The notes: generated by a model not told the origin, from the sequence alone. Numbered from the stretch's first letter, positions 48,337 to 58,071 are shown. The stretch is DNA of 64,000 nucleotides from CAZKTO01 sp964555685 (GCA_964555685.1 CAZKTO010000007.1:1-64000); one strand, 5' to 3'. Program-made: numbers and translations.

Positions 48337-49635
48337 CTAGTCCATCCTCCGCACCGGCGGGACCAGGAAGTACGCCAGCACGGCGAGCCCGCTGCACGCC
48401 GCCCCCATCACCGTCAGGCCCACCGGCGCCCCGAACCACTCCGCCAGCGCCCCGCCGAGGATCGCCCCCACCGAGACGAGCCCCCGGTCCAGGCTCATGA
48501 AGCTGATGACCCGCCCCTGGAGTTCCAGCGGCGTCTGCTCCAGCAGCAGCGAGTTGTTCAAGGCAAGATAGGTCACCGTCGTGGCGCCCGCCGCTAGGAG
48601 CGCGAGCATCGCCAGCCAAAGCCACTGGCTCTGGGCCAGCAGCACCAGCGACAGGCCGAACAGCGTCAGCGCCGCCAGCATCACGACGCCGCGCCGGGGG
48701 ATCGTCCTGCGCGACGCCATCGTCAACGATCCCGCCAGGGCTCCGGCCCCCGAGACCGCCAGCATCAGCCCTACCATCGAGCGGCCCGCATCCAGCTCGT
48801 CCAGGGCGATGAGCGGCACGAAGACCTGCTGGTAGGGCTGCCCCAGCACGAACAGGATCAGCGCCGCCCCGACCAACGAGAGCACGTTGCGGTTGCCGCG
48901 CAGGTACCGGAACCCCTCGACGAGGTCCGTGAGCAGGGAGGTGCGTCCCCCCTCGGGCGCCGGGGGCGCCGCCGGGCCGTCCCTCGCCGCCGCGCGGCTC
49001 TCCGGGATACGCACCTGCGTCGTCGTCCAGATGACGCCCACGTAGATCAGCGCGTTGAGCAGGTAGACCTCCCCAAAATCGAACGGGATGAGCAGGAGGC
49101 CCGCCAGGCCGGCGCCGGCCACCCGCATCAGGTTGTTGGCCGCCGTGTTCAGCGCCACGGCGTTCATGAGAGCCCCGCGCGGTACCAGTCTGGGAACCAT
49201 CGACTGCCGCGTGGGGATGATGAAGGCGTTGGCGCCGCCCGACACGACGCCGGTGGCGTAGACGTGCCACGTCTCCACGCGGTCCGCGACCACCAAGAGC
49301 CCGATCGTCAGGTGCATCAGCAGCGTCACGACCTGACTGACCATGAGGACGAGCCGCTTGTCGTACCGGTCGGCCATGGCCCCCGCGATGAGGCCGAACC
49401 CGAGCTGCGGCATCGTCCGGGCAGCGATGACGCCGCCCACCTGGAACGGCGAGCCGGTCAGGTCCAGCATCAGCAGGGGGCGGACCACCTGCTCCATCCA
49501 GAGCGATGCGGCGTTGCCGATCTGACCGATCCAAAGGAGCCGGAAGCCGCGGTACGCGAGGGATGAGAACGTCTGACCCCGGGCGGCGGGGCGTCCGCGC
49601 TGCGCTCGGGCGGTGGGGCTGGGGCGCTCTTCCAA
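48337..49635 (-). CDS. MFS transporter
   Basis: A 432-residue major facilitator with about twelve predicted membrane helices in two halves joined by a cytoplasmic loop near residue 200-225 (RAAARDGPAAPPAPEGGR). GAMADRYDKR is the loop 2-3 motif. It resembles the enterobactin/macrolide exporter subgroup (LLWIGQIGNAASLWMEQV). The start is TTG 49635; no ATG precedes similarity. The substrate is unknown and export is likely. Confidence 0.9.
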   Translation of the reverse strand: MEERPSPTARAQRGRPAARGQTFSSLAYRGFRLLWIGQIGNAASLWMEQVVRPLLMLDLTGSPFQVGGVIAARTMPQLGFGLIAGAMADRYDKRLVLMVSQVVTLLMHLTIGLLVVADRVETWHVYATGVVSGGANAFIIPTRQSMVPRLVPRGALMNAVALNTAANNLMRVAGAGLAGLLLIPFDFGEVYLLNALIYVGVIWTTTQVRIPESRAAARDGPAAPPAPEGGRTSLLTDLVEGFRYLRGNRNVLSLVGAALILFVLGQPYQQVFVPLIALDELDAGRSMVGLMLAVSGAGALAGSLTMASRRTIPRRGVVMLAALTLFGLSLVLLAQSQWLWLAMLALLAAGATTVTYLALNNSLLLEQTPLELQGRVISFMSLDRGLVSVGAILGGALAEWFGAPVGLTVMGAACSGLAVLAYFLVPPVRRMD

Positions 49636-49758
49636 GGGTTCGGCTCACATCCCCGCGTAGGCTGTTTTCCTGTGCCGCAAGGCCGTCCCAGGGTACCACG
49701 GCGCGCTGAGAGGGACCGTTGCGCGTCCGCCGTAGGCGGATGGGACGCGGCCTGCCCC

Positions 49759-49787
49759 TTGACACCCCCGCTGGCGCGTCCTAGATT
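49759..49787 (+). promoter_or_regulatory. Sigma-70-type promoter before the amidohydrolase
   Basis: TTGACA (49759-49764), 17 bases, TAGATT (49782-49787). The expected start is about 55 bases before ATG 49849. Confidence 0.6.
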
Positions 49788-49848
49788 CGGCCTAGGGTCC
49801 TGGTGAGGCGCCGGCGCCCGCCAGCCCCGAGCGCCGCAGGAGGCAGCC

Positions 49849-50970
49849 ATGGCCCGAGCCTATCGCATCATCTCCGCCGACTCCCACGTCAACCCATCCC
49901 CAGCCGTCTACGCGGAGCGGCTCCCGGCCCAGTACCGCGACCGCGCGCCCCAGATGCTCCGGCGGGGTGACGAGGAGCTCTCCCTCTTCGAGGGGCGCGA
50001 GGAGCGGTTCGAGATGCTCGCCTCGGTCGCCGGCATGCGCTACGAGGACTATCGCGTCGCGGGCACGAGCTACCAGGAGGGCCGCGCCGGCGGCTACGAC
50101 CCCATCGCGCGCCTGGCCGATATGGACCAGGACGGCGTCGACGCCGACGTCCTCTTCGGCAGCGGCAGCGGCGGCGGCGTGCGCCTGAAGACGGACGATC
50201 GCCCCTTCCGCTTCGCCCTGATGCAGGCCTACAACGACTGGATCGCCGAGTTCTGCCGCGCGGCCCCGGACCGCCTCATCGGCATCGCCGAGGTCCCCCA
50301 CTGGGACGGGGGCCTCGCCGTCGCCGAGGCCCGGCGCGCCCGCAAACTCGGCCTCCGCGGCGTTGCGATCCCGGCCATCCCCGCTCTCGACGGGCCCGGG
50401 TCCGACCCCTCCGACCGCCCCTACACCGACCGCATCTACGAGCCCCTCTGGGCGGCCCTGGAAGAGCTGGAGATGCCCGCTCACATGCACCTGGGCGGAC
50501 GCCCCCTCACCCGCGGCCTCGACCGCAACATGTTCATCCGCCTCACCTGCAACAAGGCCGTCATGGCCGAGCCTATCGCCAGCCTCATCTTCTCCGGCGC
50601 CCTCGAGCGCCACCCCAGGCTCGAGGTCGTCTCCGTCGAAAGCGGCGTTGGCTGGATGGCCTTCATCGTCCCCTGGATGGACAACGTCTTCGAGCGCCAC
50701 CGCCACTGGACGGGCCTCAAGCTCAAGGAGCGGCCCAGCCTCTACTTCCAGCGCCAGGTCCGCGGGACCTTCATCGAGGACCCTGTGGGCGTCCGCGAGC
50801 GCCACACCATCGGCCTCGGCGTCATCATGTGGTCCAACGACTACCCCCACAGCGATAGCACCTGGCCGCACTCGCGCAAGGCCATCGACGAGCACTTCGC
50901 AGGCGTGCCCGAGGCCGAGCGCCACCAGATCGTCGCCGGCAACGCCGCCGCCCTCTACGGCCTCGCCTGA
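49849..50970 (+). CDS. Amidohydrolase family 2 metal-dependent hydrolase
   Basis: A 373-residue Amidohydro_2 protein. ISADSHVNPSPAVY is the N-terminal metal motif, AHMHLGGRPL supplies a His, SVESGVGWMAFIVPW and SNDYPHSDSTWPHS are the later conserved blocks. AGGAGG lies 7 bases before the ATG. It is monocistronic, with the next gene convergent, and has its own promoter. It is most like the 27.7-kb paralog. Substrate unknown. Confidence 0.93.
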   Translation: MARAYRIISADSHVNPSPAVYAERLPAQYRDRAPQMLRRGDEELSLFEGREERFEMLASVAGMRYEDYRVAGTSYQEGRAGGYDPIARLADMDQDGVDADVLFGSGSGGGVRLKTDDRPFRFALMQAYNDWIAEFCRAAPDRLIGIAEVPHWDGGLAVAEARRARKLGLRGVAIPAIPALDGPGSDPSDRPYTDRIYEPLWAALEELEMPAHMHLGGRPLTRGLDRNMFIRLTCNKAVMAEPIASLIFSGALERHPRLEVVSVESGVGWMAFIVPWMDNVFERHRHWTGLKLKERPSLYFQRQVRGTFIEDPVGVRERHTIGLGVIMWSNDYPHSDSTWPHSRKAIDEHFAGVPEAERHQIVAGNAAALYGLA

Positions 50971-51000
50971 CTCCCCTGCGCGCCCGCGCGCCAATGCCCC

Positions 51001-51441
51001 CTACTGCGTCGCCTCGTCCTCCCGGCTCCAGTCGATATGCATCACCCGGTGCGCCACCCGCCACTGGCCGCCACTCCGCCTCAGCCGGTCGACGTAGCGG
51101 ATCCCCAGCACCAGGAGCAGCGCCTTGCCGTCCCGGGTGTGCCGGTGATGGGCGATGCAGTAGGTCTCCATATCAGCCTCGTCGCCCCGCAGCGTGATCT
51201 CTTGGTTGCCCATGAAGTGCATCGTGACTGGGAAGCGCTCCACCCGCCGCACGAACTCGATGATCTTCTCGATGCCCGTGCCCTCCCACAGGTCGCCGTA
51301 CTTGAGGTAGACGTTGGGCGCGAAGACCGAGGCCACGAGGGCGTAGTCGCGCCGGTCCACCCCGCGCGAGTACCGGGCCATCAGGTCGTGGAGCGCGGCC
51401 CGGTCGGCCAGCTTCCGCACTGGAGCTTGCACGTCGTCCAC
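51001..51441 (-). CDS. SnoaL/NTF2-like protein
   Basis: A 146-residue NTF2-like cone-fold protein. LADRAALHDLMARYSRGVDR and DYALVASVFAPNVYLKYG mark the helix and first strand, MHFMGNQEI and WRVAHRVMHIDW the remaining sheet. This group includes small dehydratases, isomerases and ring-hydroxylating-dioxygenase-like subunits; no catalytic assignment is possible. The start is GTG 51441. It is convergent with the amidohydrolase. Confidence 0.88.
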   Translation of the reverse strand: MDDVQAPVRKLADRAALHDLMARYSRGVDRRDYALVASVFAPNVYLKYGDLWEGTGIEKIIEFVRRVERFPVTMHFMGNQEITLRGDEADMETYCIAHHRHTRDGKALLLVLGIRYVDRLRRSGGQWRVAHRVMHIDWSREDEATQ

Positions 51442-51701
51442 CGGTCTGCCTCCCCGGGCCCTGCCCTCGGCAACACCGCTCCCTGCATCGTTGTGCCTTC
51501 GTGCCGTTGTGGTTCTCCTCGTCCGGCCAGCGGCTCCCGCTCGTGGTCCTTGAGCCGCGTCAGCCGCGCCGCCGCGACCGAGGCCAGCGCGCTGGGATTG
51601 GTGGCCCTGCAGCGCCAGCGCGCCGCCGTAAGCAGCAGAGAGAGGGCGGCGGTCGCCTCATTGGCCAAGGCCCACCCTCGGAATCCGAGGATGTGCTCCC
51701 G

Positions 51702-52361
51702 TCAGTACGGCAGGTAGGCTGGCACGAGGTAGCTGATGCTGTGGTGGGTTCGATAGCTGAGCGCCCGCTTCAACCAGGCGTTGACCTCGGAATCGGCGTT
51801 CCGTTGCCGGCCGAACGTCGCCCAAAAGGCCCAGCTATCGCCGCAGCAGAGCTGGGTGACCCAGAACGCCTCGCTCTGGTATGGGAACCCTCCGCCGCCT
51901 CGCCAATACCCCACCGTGTGCAGTCCATATCGCTCCTCGAACTTGAGCCCGAATTGCGGGAACAGTTCCAGGTATTCGTCCATGCTCTCGGGGTTCAGTG
52001 GGATGGCAGCCAAAAGGTAAACTTCCCCCCTCAACCGCTCCTTTTTGATCCTCGCGAGATCAGGGCAGAACTTCGTCGGGCTCAGGGTCCTCGCTCGCAT
52101 AGTCAGGTGGTCCTCGGCCGCCTTTCGCGCATATTGGGCAAGCCCAGGATCTTGCTTCATGGCCTTGTCCAATCGGTCCAGCGCCGTGTGGTCACTGAAC
52201 TCCCAGAAGGCGCTCAGTTCATTGGTTCGCCACGTCTGGAACAGGCCGAGGAGATGGAACTCGTATTTGGCCATGATTGGCACGAGCTCACTCGAGAACC
52301 GTTTGACATAGTCGTCGAGGCTGGCTGGCGTCACGGTTACTGTTTCATTGAGATACAGCAC
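51702..52361 (-). CDS. Double NIPSNAP-like protein
   Basis: A 219-residue cytoplasmic protein with two similar halves: residues 1-108 (MLYLNETVTVTPASLDDYVK, FQTWRTNELSAFWEFSD) and 112-219 (GEVYLLAAIPLNPESMDEYL, YWRGGGGFPYQSEAFWVTQL). This suggests an internal duplication of a NIPSNAP/dimeric alpha-beta barrel domain. The function is unknown. It lies downstream of, but separated by a terminator from, the solute-binding gene at 52.6 kb. It has slightly lower GC than its neighbours. Confidence 0.75.
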   Translation of the reverse strand: MLYLNETVTVTPASLDDYVKRFSSELVPIMAKYEFHLLGLFQTWRTNELSAFWEFSDHTALDRLDKAMKQDPGLAQYARKAAEDHLTMRARTLSPTKFCPDLARIKKERLRGEVYLLAAIPLNPESMDEYLELFPQFGLKFEERYGLHTVGYWRGGGGFPYQSEAFWVTQLCCGDSWAFWATFGRQRNADSEVNAWLKRALSYRTHHSISYLVPAYLPY

Positions 52362-52561
52362 ATGAGGCTCCTCTCACACCCGCGTTGTTCCACTCCAAAG
52401 GTGGCCCGGCGCTAGAAGATGAAGCAGCCAAAGTGCACGAAGGATTTTGGAAGTAGAACAAGAGCACAATTGTAGGAAGCAAGTCTGGAAACGAATAGTG
52501 TTGAACAGCTGACGATCTGCACTCCCTCGCGGACCGGTCCTCCACGTCCAGTGGCCGAAAC

Positions 52562-52594
52562 AAAAGGGGGCTGGTCACCGGCCAGCCCCCTTTT
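52562..52594. terminator. Rho-independent terminator of the solute-binding gene
   Basis: AAAAGGGGGCTGG (52562-52574) pairs exactly with CCAGCCCCCTTTT (52582-52594) around 7 bases. On the (-) strand it starts 16 bases after the gene stop and ends in a U-run. Confidence 0.88.
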
Positions 52595-52610
52595 CGAATG
52601 CGTTAGGTTC

Positions 52611-54338
52611 TCACCGCGTCAGCCAGACCTGCTCCATGGTGTTGGCGGTGATTTCGGACGCCGAGCCGAAGCCGTTGTACCCCTTCACCCACGGGTGCCA
52701 GGCGTGGTTCTTGATGCCGTTGCCGGAGATGATGTACCAGAATTTCTCCGTGAGGACATCCTTTTCGATCGCCCTCGAGAGCTGGATGCGCTTCGCTTCG
52801 TCAGGTGTGGCGTTCATCTCGTCCAGTCGGGCATCGATGGAGGGGTCGCTGAACTTACCCACGTTTCCCGGCCCTGTTGAGCTAGCCCACGGCGCGAGCG
52901 ACGCTGCCGGGTCTGTGAAGGCGGCGGACTGGAGGTTCGAGTAGATCCCGAAGTTCTTGTCTTGACCGATCTGCCGGAACTGGGCCGTATCGTAGATGCC
53001 CACCGTCCATTGCACGCCCAGCGCCTGTCCCAGCAGGGAGACGAAGATCTCCGTTGTCTGCTCAGCGCTTCGGTAGATCGGGACTGACAGCTTGATGGCC
53101 GTAAGATCAACTCCTGCTTCCTTCAGCAATTGCTTCGCTTGCTCAATGTCCTGTTTCTTGGTGGCGGAGTTGTAGCCAGGCCATGTTTTGATCTCGTCCT
53201 CCGAGTTGGCCCACTTGACGCCAGGGTAGACGAACCCGCGATAGGCAGGGCCATTCCCCTTGGTGTAGACGGCCCTAAAGGCCTCTCGGTCGAGCGCAAG
53301 GCTGATGGCCTTCCTGACGCGCACGTCGTTCCACGGCGCCGCGTCAGACCTGAATGTTTGGTAGACCGCGAAGAATGACGCCGCCTTATAGATGGCGCCC
53401 GGTACGTCGGCCTTCAGCTCCGCGGCGCCGCGCCCTAGGAGCCGGTCCCCTCCATAGGGGTTCATGAGGTCGACCTGGCCGGTCCGGAACAGGCTGTATT
53501 CGAAGGTTGCGTCGGCCACGCGGAAGAACTCGATGCCGTCCAGGTAAGGGAGCTGCCGCCCCGCTGTGTCTTTCCTGAAGTACTCGGGATTCCGCACTTC
53601 AGTCGCTTTGACACCGTCCTGGTACTCTTTGAACTTGTATGGCCCCGTCCCGATCACCGTGCTGCTGGTTCTCTTCGGGAAGTTCGCCAGTGGCAGGTGG
53701 GGCGGGTTGATCACCGAGCAGTTGACGCCCATGGCCGGAAGGAACGTCGGGCTGAACCGTGTCTGCGTGAATCTCACCGTGTAGTCGTCGACCTTCTCCA
53801 CCGTCTTCACGGTCGACAGCAGCGAGCGACAGGCGGTCGTCCCACCTTTCAAGTCGTCGGAGAACAGGATGCGCTGGTAGTTGAAGACCACGTCGTCCGC
53901 AACAAAGGGTTTGCCGTCGTGCCACTTGGCGTTCCTGGTCAGGTTGAACGTATAGACCGTGCCGTCCTGGCTCACGGTCCAGCGTTCGGCCAGGTCCGGG
54001 ATGACGTCCTTCTCCACGGACCACTGCACGAGCCAGTTCATCACGGGGTAAAGAAGCGCCCAGTCGGCTCCCTGCTGGAACTTCTGGATATCCATGGTCC
54101 CGGGGTCGGCAAACAGCCCCCACCGGAGCGTCCCGCCGATCTTCGGCTGCTCTGGCGTGGGCGCTGGCGTTGGCGGGACCGGAGTTGGTGTCGGCGCCGG
54201 ACGAGCTGGCGTGGCGGTCGGAGGCGCCGTCGTTGGCGCCGGGGCGGGTTCTTCTCCGCCCCCGCAGGCTCCGATCACGAGCGCGATGGCTGCGAGCATG
54301 CCAACGACGGTCAGCAGGCGCTTGATCCCCGTTTTCAC
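52611..54338 (-). CDS. ABC transporter substrate-binding lipoprotein, family 5
   Basis: A 575-residue exported binding protein. The signal ends at LVIGAC, lipobox Cys at about residue 24, then a Pro/Thr/Ala linker to about 63 and the SBP_bac_5 domain (IGGTLRWGLFADPGTMDIQK, WHDGKPFVADDVVFNYQRIL). The C-terminus is EQVWLTR. GTG 54338 follows GGGAGGTG at good spacing; an extension to 54446 has no signal peptide. It lies 161 bp downstream of the amidohydrolase in the (-) cluster, which suggests uptake of the operon's substrate. Confidence 0.93.
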   Translation of the reverse strand: MKTGIKRLLTVVGMLAAIALVIGACGGGEEPAPAPTTAPPTATPARPAPTPTPVPPTPAPTPEQPKIGGTLRWGLFADPGTMDIQKFQQGADWALLYPVMNWLVQWSVEKDVIPDLAERWTVSQDGTVYTFNLTRNAKWHDGKPFVADDVVFNYQRILFSDDLKGGTTACRSLLSTVKTVEKVDDYTVRFTQTRFSPTFLPAMGVNCSVINPPHLPLANFPKRTSSTVIGTGPYKFKEYQDGVKATEVRNPEYFRKDTAGRQLPYLDGIEFFRVADATFEYSLFRTGQVDLMNPYGGDRLLGRGAAELKADVPGAIYKAASFFAVYQTFRSDAAPWNDVRVRKAISLALDREAFRAVYTKGNGPAYRGFVYPGVKWANSEDEIKTWPGYNSATKKQDIEQAKQLLKEAGVDLTAIKLSVPIYRSAEQTTEIFVSLLGQALGVQWTVGIYDTAQFRQIGQDKNFGIYSNLQSAAFTDPAASLAPWASSTGPGNVGKFSDPSIDARLDEMNATPDEAKRIQLSRAIEKDVLTEKFWYIISGNGIKNHAWHPWVKGYNGFGSASEITANTMEQVWLTR

Positions 54339-54499
54339 GTTGCACCTCCCGAGTTGTGCTGGTCTCCCCATGTAGTCGCCACGGGCCGCACGGGCGTCGC
54401 TCGTGGATATGAGCGGTCTAGCCGTTCGGAACCCCGCATTGTACACGGTGAATCAAGATACTGCGGTCGATGCACGTCCGCCACTGACGGCCGCCGCGG

Positions 54500-55630
54500 C
54501 TACGCGCTGGAAACGTTGTACAGGCGGACCGCGTTGTCCCACATGATCTGGCGTTTCGTCGCATCCGGCACAGGAAGCGCGAGCGTCCTCTCGATAGCCT
54601 CCGCGTACTCCCGGCCTTCAGGATGGCCGAAATCCGTGGCCGTGACGATGTTGGCGTCCCCTAGCACATCCACGGCGTGCTTCACCCCCGGGTCGCCCGG
54701 GTCCGCCGAAATGTAGCACTGGCGCTTGAAGTAGTCCACCGGTCGCATCGTGAGCCCGGCGATCTTCAGGCCTCTGAAGCCGCCGCCCACGGACGCTTCC
54801 ATGCGGTCCAGCCAGAACGCACCCCACCCCGCGCCAGACTCCAGGTGCACCACTCGCAACCTCGGATGGCGCTCCAGCACCCCGCCGATGATGAGCGTGA
54901 TGCTCACGAGCATGTTTCCCACGGTGAACGTGCAAGGGCTCTTTGCCCGTTGCAGGTCCGGGAAGTAGTGCTGGAGCCACGCCTCCGCCAGGTTGCCGGC
55001 CGTGACGTGCACTGCCAGCGGCACGTCCAGGTCCTCGATCTCGGACCACAGCGGCTCAAAGATGGGGTCGTTGAGCCGGTGCTGCGTAACGGGTTCCGGG
55101 TTGATCATGATAGCCGAGAATCCCAGCTCCTTGACGCACCGGCGCGCCTCGCGCGCCGCTTCTTGCGGGTCCCGCAGGTCCACTGCGCCTGCTCCCAGCA
55201 CGCGCCCCCCGCACGCTGAGACAAAGTCGTACAGCCAGTTGTTGTACGCGCGCCGGTAGGCGGCGGCCGTCTCCGCGCTCAGCTTGGGCACCGTGCAGAC
55301 GTACAGGCTCACGGTGGGATAAACGACCATATAGTCGATCCCCGTTCGCTCCAGCGCGTCCTTGTAGCACTCCGGGGTGAATCCTTTCAGGGCGTAATCC
55401 AGGTACGCCTTGTCGAGACCGGGGGTCAGCGAGGTCGTGCCCTCGTGGCCCCCTGGCATCCCGTGCTCGCCCACGGTGATCCGTACGCGGAACCCCAGGG
55501 GCTCGCCCATGTAGCGGCAGAGGGATGTGGGCGCCTCGGGCCTGAACTTGGGCTCCAGGTAGCGGTCCCAGATATCGGAGGGCTCGAGGACGTGCGCGTC
55601 GCTATCGAAGTAGCGGTATCCTTTGTACAT
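54500..55630 (-). CDS. Amidohydrolase family 2 metal-dependent hydrolase
   Basis: A 376-residue Amidohydro_2 protein. FDSDAHVLEPSDIW is the N-terminal metal motif, LAVHVTAGNL supplies a His and LESGAGWGAFWLDR the Glu-containing block. The block that reads DYPHS in the paralogs is DFGHPEG here, so the Asp is kept but the surroundings differ. ATG 55630 lies 47 bp after the fused CoA-transferase stop in the same (-) operon. Confidence 0.93.
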   Translation of the reverse strand: MYKGYRYFDSDAHVLEPSDIWDRYLEPKFRPEAPTSLCRYMGEPLGFRVRITVGEHGMPGGHEGTTSLTPGLDKAYLDYALKGFTPECYKDALERTGIDYMVVYPTVSLYVCTVPKLSAETAAAYRRAYNNWLYDFVSACGGRVLGAGAVDLRDPQEAAREARRCVKELGFSAIMINPEPVTQHRLNDPIFEPLWSEIEDLDVPLAVHVTAGNLAEAWLQHYFPDLQRAKSPCTFTVGNMLVSITLIIGGVLERHPRLRVVHLESGAGWGAFWLDRMEASVGGGFRGLKIAGLTMRPVDYFKRQCYISADPGDPGVKHAVDVLGDANIVTATDFGHPEGREYAEAIERTLALPVPDATKRQIMWDNAVRLYNVSSA

Positions 55631-55677
55631 CACCGTCCTCGCTTTCGGCGCCTGCTCTGGCCTGCCGGGCGCCCGTC

Positions 55678-58065
55678 CTACACCACTTCCTTGACCACCA
55701 GGTCCAGGTATTCCTCTTCCGAACGCTGGCACACCGTTCGCACGACCCGTTCCGTATCCTGGCCTACCAAGGGCGCGGCAGAGCGGACAGCCAGCCTGGC
55801 GCCATTCATGACGAGGGGGCACTGCACGATCGTCGCCGCGCCCAGCTCCGCGTGCGGCGCCGCCGCGATGGCGCCCCGCGCGCGCAGGTGCTCGTCCCGC
55901 TCGACCAAGTCCGGCCCGTGGGAGACGACCCCCGCTGGAACGCCAGCCCTTTGGAGCGCGTGGAACGCCTCCCAGGGATCGAGGCCGGCCACCCATGCGG
56001 CCACCTGCTCCTCGAGGCCGGCAACGGATTGTCCGGCGTTCGTCGTTCCGCCCGGTCCGGTGACTCGCTGGAGGGCGCCCAGCATGTTCTCGTCGTGCGC
56101 CGTGATCACGATCCACTGGTCATCGCCTTTGCATCGGTAGCAGCCTTGGACAAGCGCGCCGAGCGCCCCCGACCGGTTCCCCGCCCTGAGCGGGACTTCA
56201 TTGTTGACGGCCCACTGCAAGACCTCGGGCCCGAGGAGGGCGACCCCGCACTCCAACTGTGATACGTCGATGTGGTCGCCCCTCCCGTCCCGCGTGCGCC
56301 TCAAGAGAGCATCCAACACCCCGATCGCCCCGAACATCCCCGCCACGTAGTCCATATGGGAATGCCCAAACCCCAGCGGCGGCCCCCCATCGTACCCGAA
56401 CAGGTCGGTGAGGCCGGATAGGGCAGCGCTTGTGGGGTGGTAACTTGGCCAGGACGCCCTGGGGCCCGTCTGCCCGTAACCATTCAGACTGCACAGGATG
56501 ACGCGCGGGTTCTTTCGGCTCAAGTCGTCGTACGCCAGTCCCAGGCGAGCGAGCGTTCCGCCCGTGAAGTTCTCCGTCACCACATCAGCCCACGCCGCCA
56601 GATCGTGGGCGAGCGCTTGCCCCTCAGGCCGCTTGAGGTTCACCGTCACGCTCTGCTTGTTTCGGTTCACGTCCTGGAACGTGTAGCTGCCGTTGACCCT
56701 GGGCGTGCGGCCTGGGAATGGCGGTAGCATCCGCCCGGGGTCGCCCATCTCCCGCGGCTCCACTTTGATGACCGTGGCCCCCAGGTCCGAAAGGACTCTT
56801 CCCACCATCGGCCCGGCCACGTGCCAGCAGAACTCCACAACGCGGACACCTTCCAGCGGGAGGACCCGTGCCGCCTCAGACGGGGCGGGCCACGCCCGGC
56901 GTCCCTTGGCCCACGCGGCGATCACCGCTTCCGTATGCTGCCCCGCCTCGGGGGGCCCATCGCGCTGGGCGGGCCTTGGCCCGTCCCTGCCGCGGAACGG
57001 CAGCTGGGGCGCGGGGAATGGGCCGGGCCGGCCAGCGGCGGGCCGCTCGAACGGGACGAAGAATCGGCGGTACCGCAACTGCTCGTCGTCCACCACCTCC
57101 GATACGCTCCGCACCGGCGCGTTCGGGATGCCGCGTCTGGACCCGCCCTCGAACAACTCCTCGTTCGTCACCTTCGCGGCCCACTCGGCTACCGCCGTAT
57201 TCACGTCGCGCCGCCGCGCCACCCTTCCGTTGAGCGTCGTCAGGTCAGGCTCTCCCATCGACTCGCGCCACACCCCGAATGCCCTCATCCACTCCAGCAG
57301 ATCGCTCCACTGCTGCTGGCTCGTGAGCCCGACGAACGCATGGCCGTCTGCGCTCTTGAAGACCTTGAACGGAGCCGCCAAGGGATGGTCGCCGCTGCTA
57401 CGCTTCACGATCTCTCGATTGCAGAGGTAGAAGGTGTGGGCCGTCTCCGAGATGTCGAACACTGCCTCCTGGAGCGACAGGTCGATGCGGGCGCCCTGCC
57501 CCGTCTTCAGACGCCGGTAGAGCGACGCCTGCACCCCAACCGTCAGCCACATCGATGCCCACTGGTATGCCTGGAGCGCCGGCGCGACCAGCGGCTCCCG
57601 CTCCGGGTCTCCTGTTAACGCCATCAGGCCGCCCATGGCCCACGCCACGATGTCCGAGGCTTTGTAGTCGCGGAACGGCCCGCTCCGGCCGAAGGCGGTC
57701 AGGGATGCCAGCACCAGGCCTGGGTTCACGCGCATGAGTGTCTCGTCAGCCAGCCCCAGCGAGGCAAGGTGTCCGGGCTGGAACGCCTCGATGACCACGT
57801 CCGCCCCTTCCACCAGCCTCAGGAAGCGCGCCGCGTCTCGCCCCTGCGCGAGGTTCAGTTGGACCGACCTCTTGCCCCCGTTGAAGTACGCAAAGAAGAT
57901 GCTGGTGTCGGTCCCGCGCGCCAAGGGCGGCGCTCGTCGGAGGTCGCACCCGGCCGGAGGCTCGACCAGCACGACGTCAGCTCCCAGGTCCGCCAACAGC
58001 CTGCCCGCGAGGCAGGTCTTGGGGTCAGGGAACTCCAGGACGCGGATGCCTTCCAGGCCGCTCAA
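55678..58065 (-). CDS. Double CaiB/BaiF CoA-transferase fusion, one half without catalytic Asp
   Basis: A 795-residue protein with two complete CaiB/BaiF domains, residues 1-360 and about 410-795, joined by a Pro/Arg-rich linker. Each has the family start (LEGIRVLEFPDP; LEGVRVVEFCWHVAGP), a GADVV/GATVIKVEP block and a GxGxxIDxS motif. Twenty residues before RTG-type motifs, the first half has Tyr (AYQWASMW) and the second has the catalytic Asp (HMDYVAGMFG). One chain thus seems to hold an inactive and an active unit, like the separate genes at 2.2 and 3.5 kb. The start is TTG 58065, 6 bp after the preceding stop. Confidence 0.93.
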   Translation of the reverse strand: MSGLEGIRVLEFPDPKTCLAGRLLADLGADVVLVEPPAGCDLRRAPPLARGTDTSIFFAYFNGGKRSVQLNLAQGRDAARFLRLVEGADVVIEAFQPGHLASLGLADETLMRVNPGLVLASLTAFGRSGPFRDYKASDIVAWAMGGLMALTGDPEREPLVAPALQAYQWASMWLTVGVQASLYRRLKTGQGARIDLSLQEAVFDISETAHTFYLCNREIVKRSSGDHPLAAPFKVFKSADGHAFVGLTSQQQWSDLLEWMRAFGVWRESMGEPDLTTLNGRVARRRDVNTAVAEWAAKVTNEELFEGGSRRGIPNAPVRSVSEVVDDEQLRYRRFFVPFERPAAGRPGPFPAPQLPFRGRDGPRPAQRDGPPEAGQHTEAVIAAWAKGRRAWPAPSEAARVLPLEGVRVVEFCWHVAGPMVGRVLSDLGATVIKVEPREMGDPGRMLPPFPGRTPRVNGSYTFQDVNRNKQSVTVNLKRPEGQALAHDLAAWADVVTENFTGGTLARLGLAYDDLSRKNPRVILCSLNGYGQTGPRASWPSYHPTSAALSGLTDLFGYDGGPPLGFGHSHMDYVAGMFGAIGVLDALLRRTRDGRGDHIDVSQLECGVALLGPEVLQWAVNNEVPLRAGNRSGALGALVQGCYRCKGDDQWIVITAHDENMLGALQRVTGPGGTTNAGQSVAGLEEQVAAWVAGLDPWEAFHALQRAGVPAGVVSHGPDLVERDEHLRARGAIAAAPHAELGAATIVQCPLVMNGARLAVRSAAPLVGQDTERVVRTVCQRSEEEYLDLVVKEVV

Positions 58066-58071
58066 CGTGTG

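Noticed and set aside
51442..51701. A 95-codon (-) frame between the SnoaL-like and NIPSNAP-like genes
   Set aside because: It overlaps the start of the SnoaL-like gene, has no motif and no ribosome-binding site. The interval is treated as intergenic.
56941..56953. CCCCGCCTCGGGG in the linker of the fused CoA-transferase
   Set aside because: Its arms are only five bases with a three-base centre, so it does not fit the 16-bp palindrome family well enough to count.
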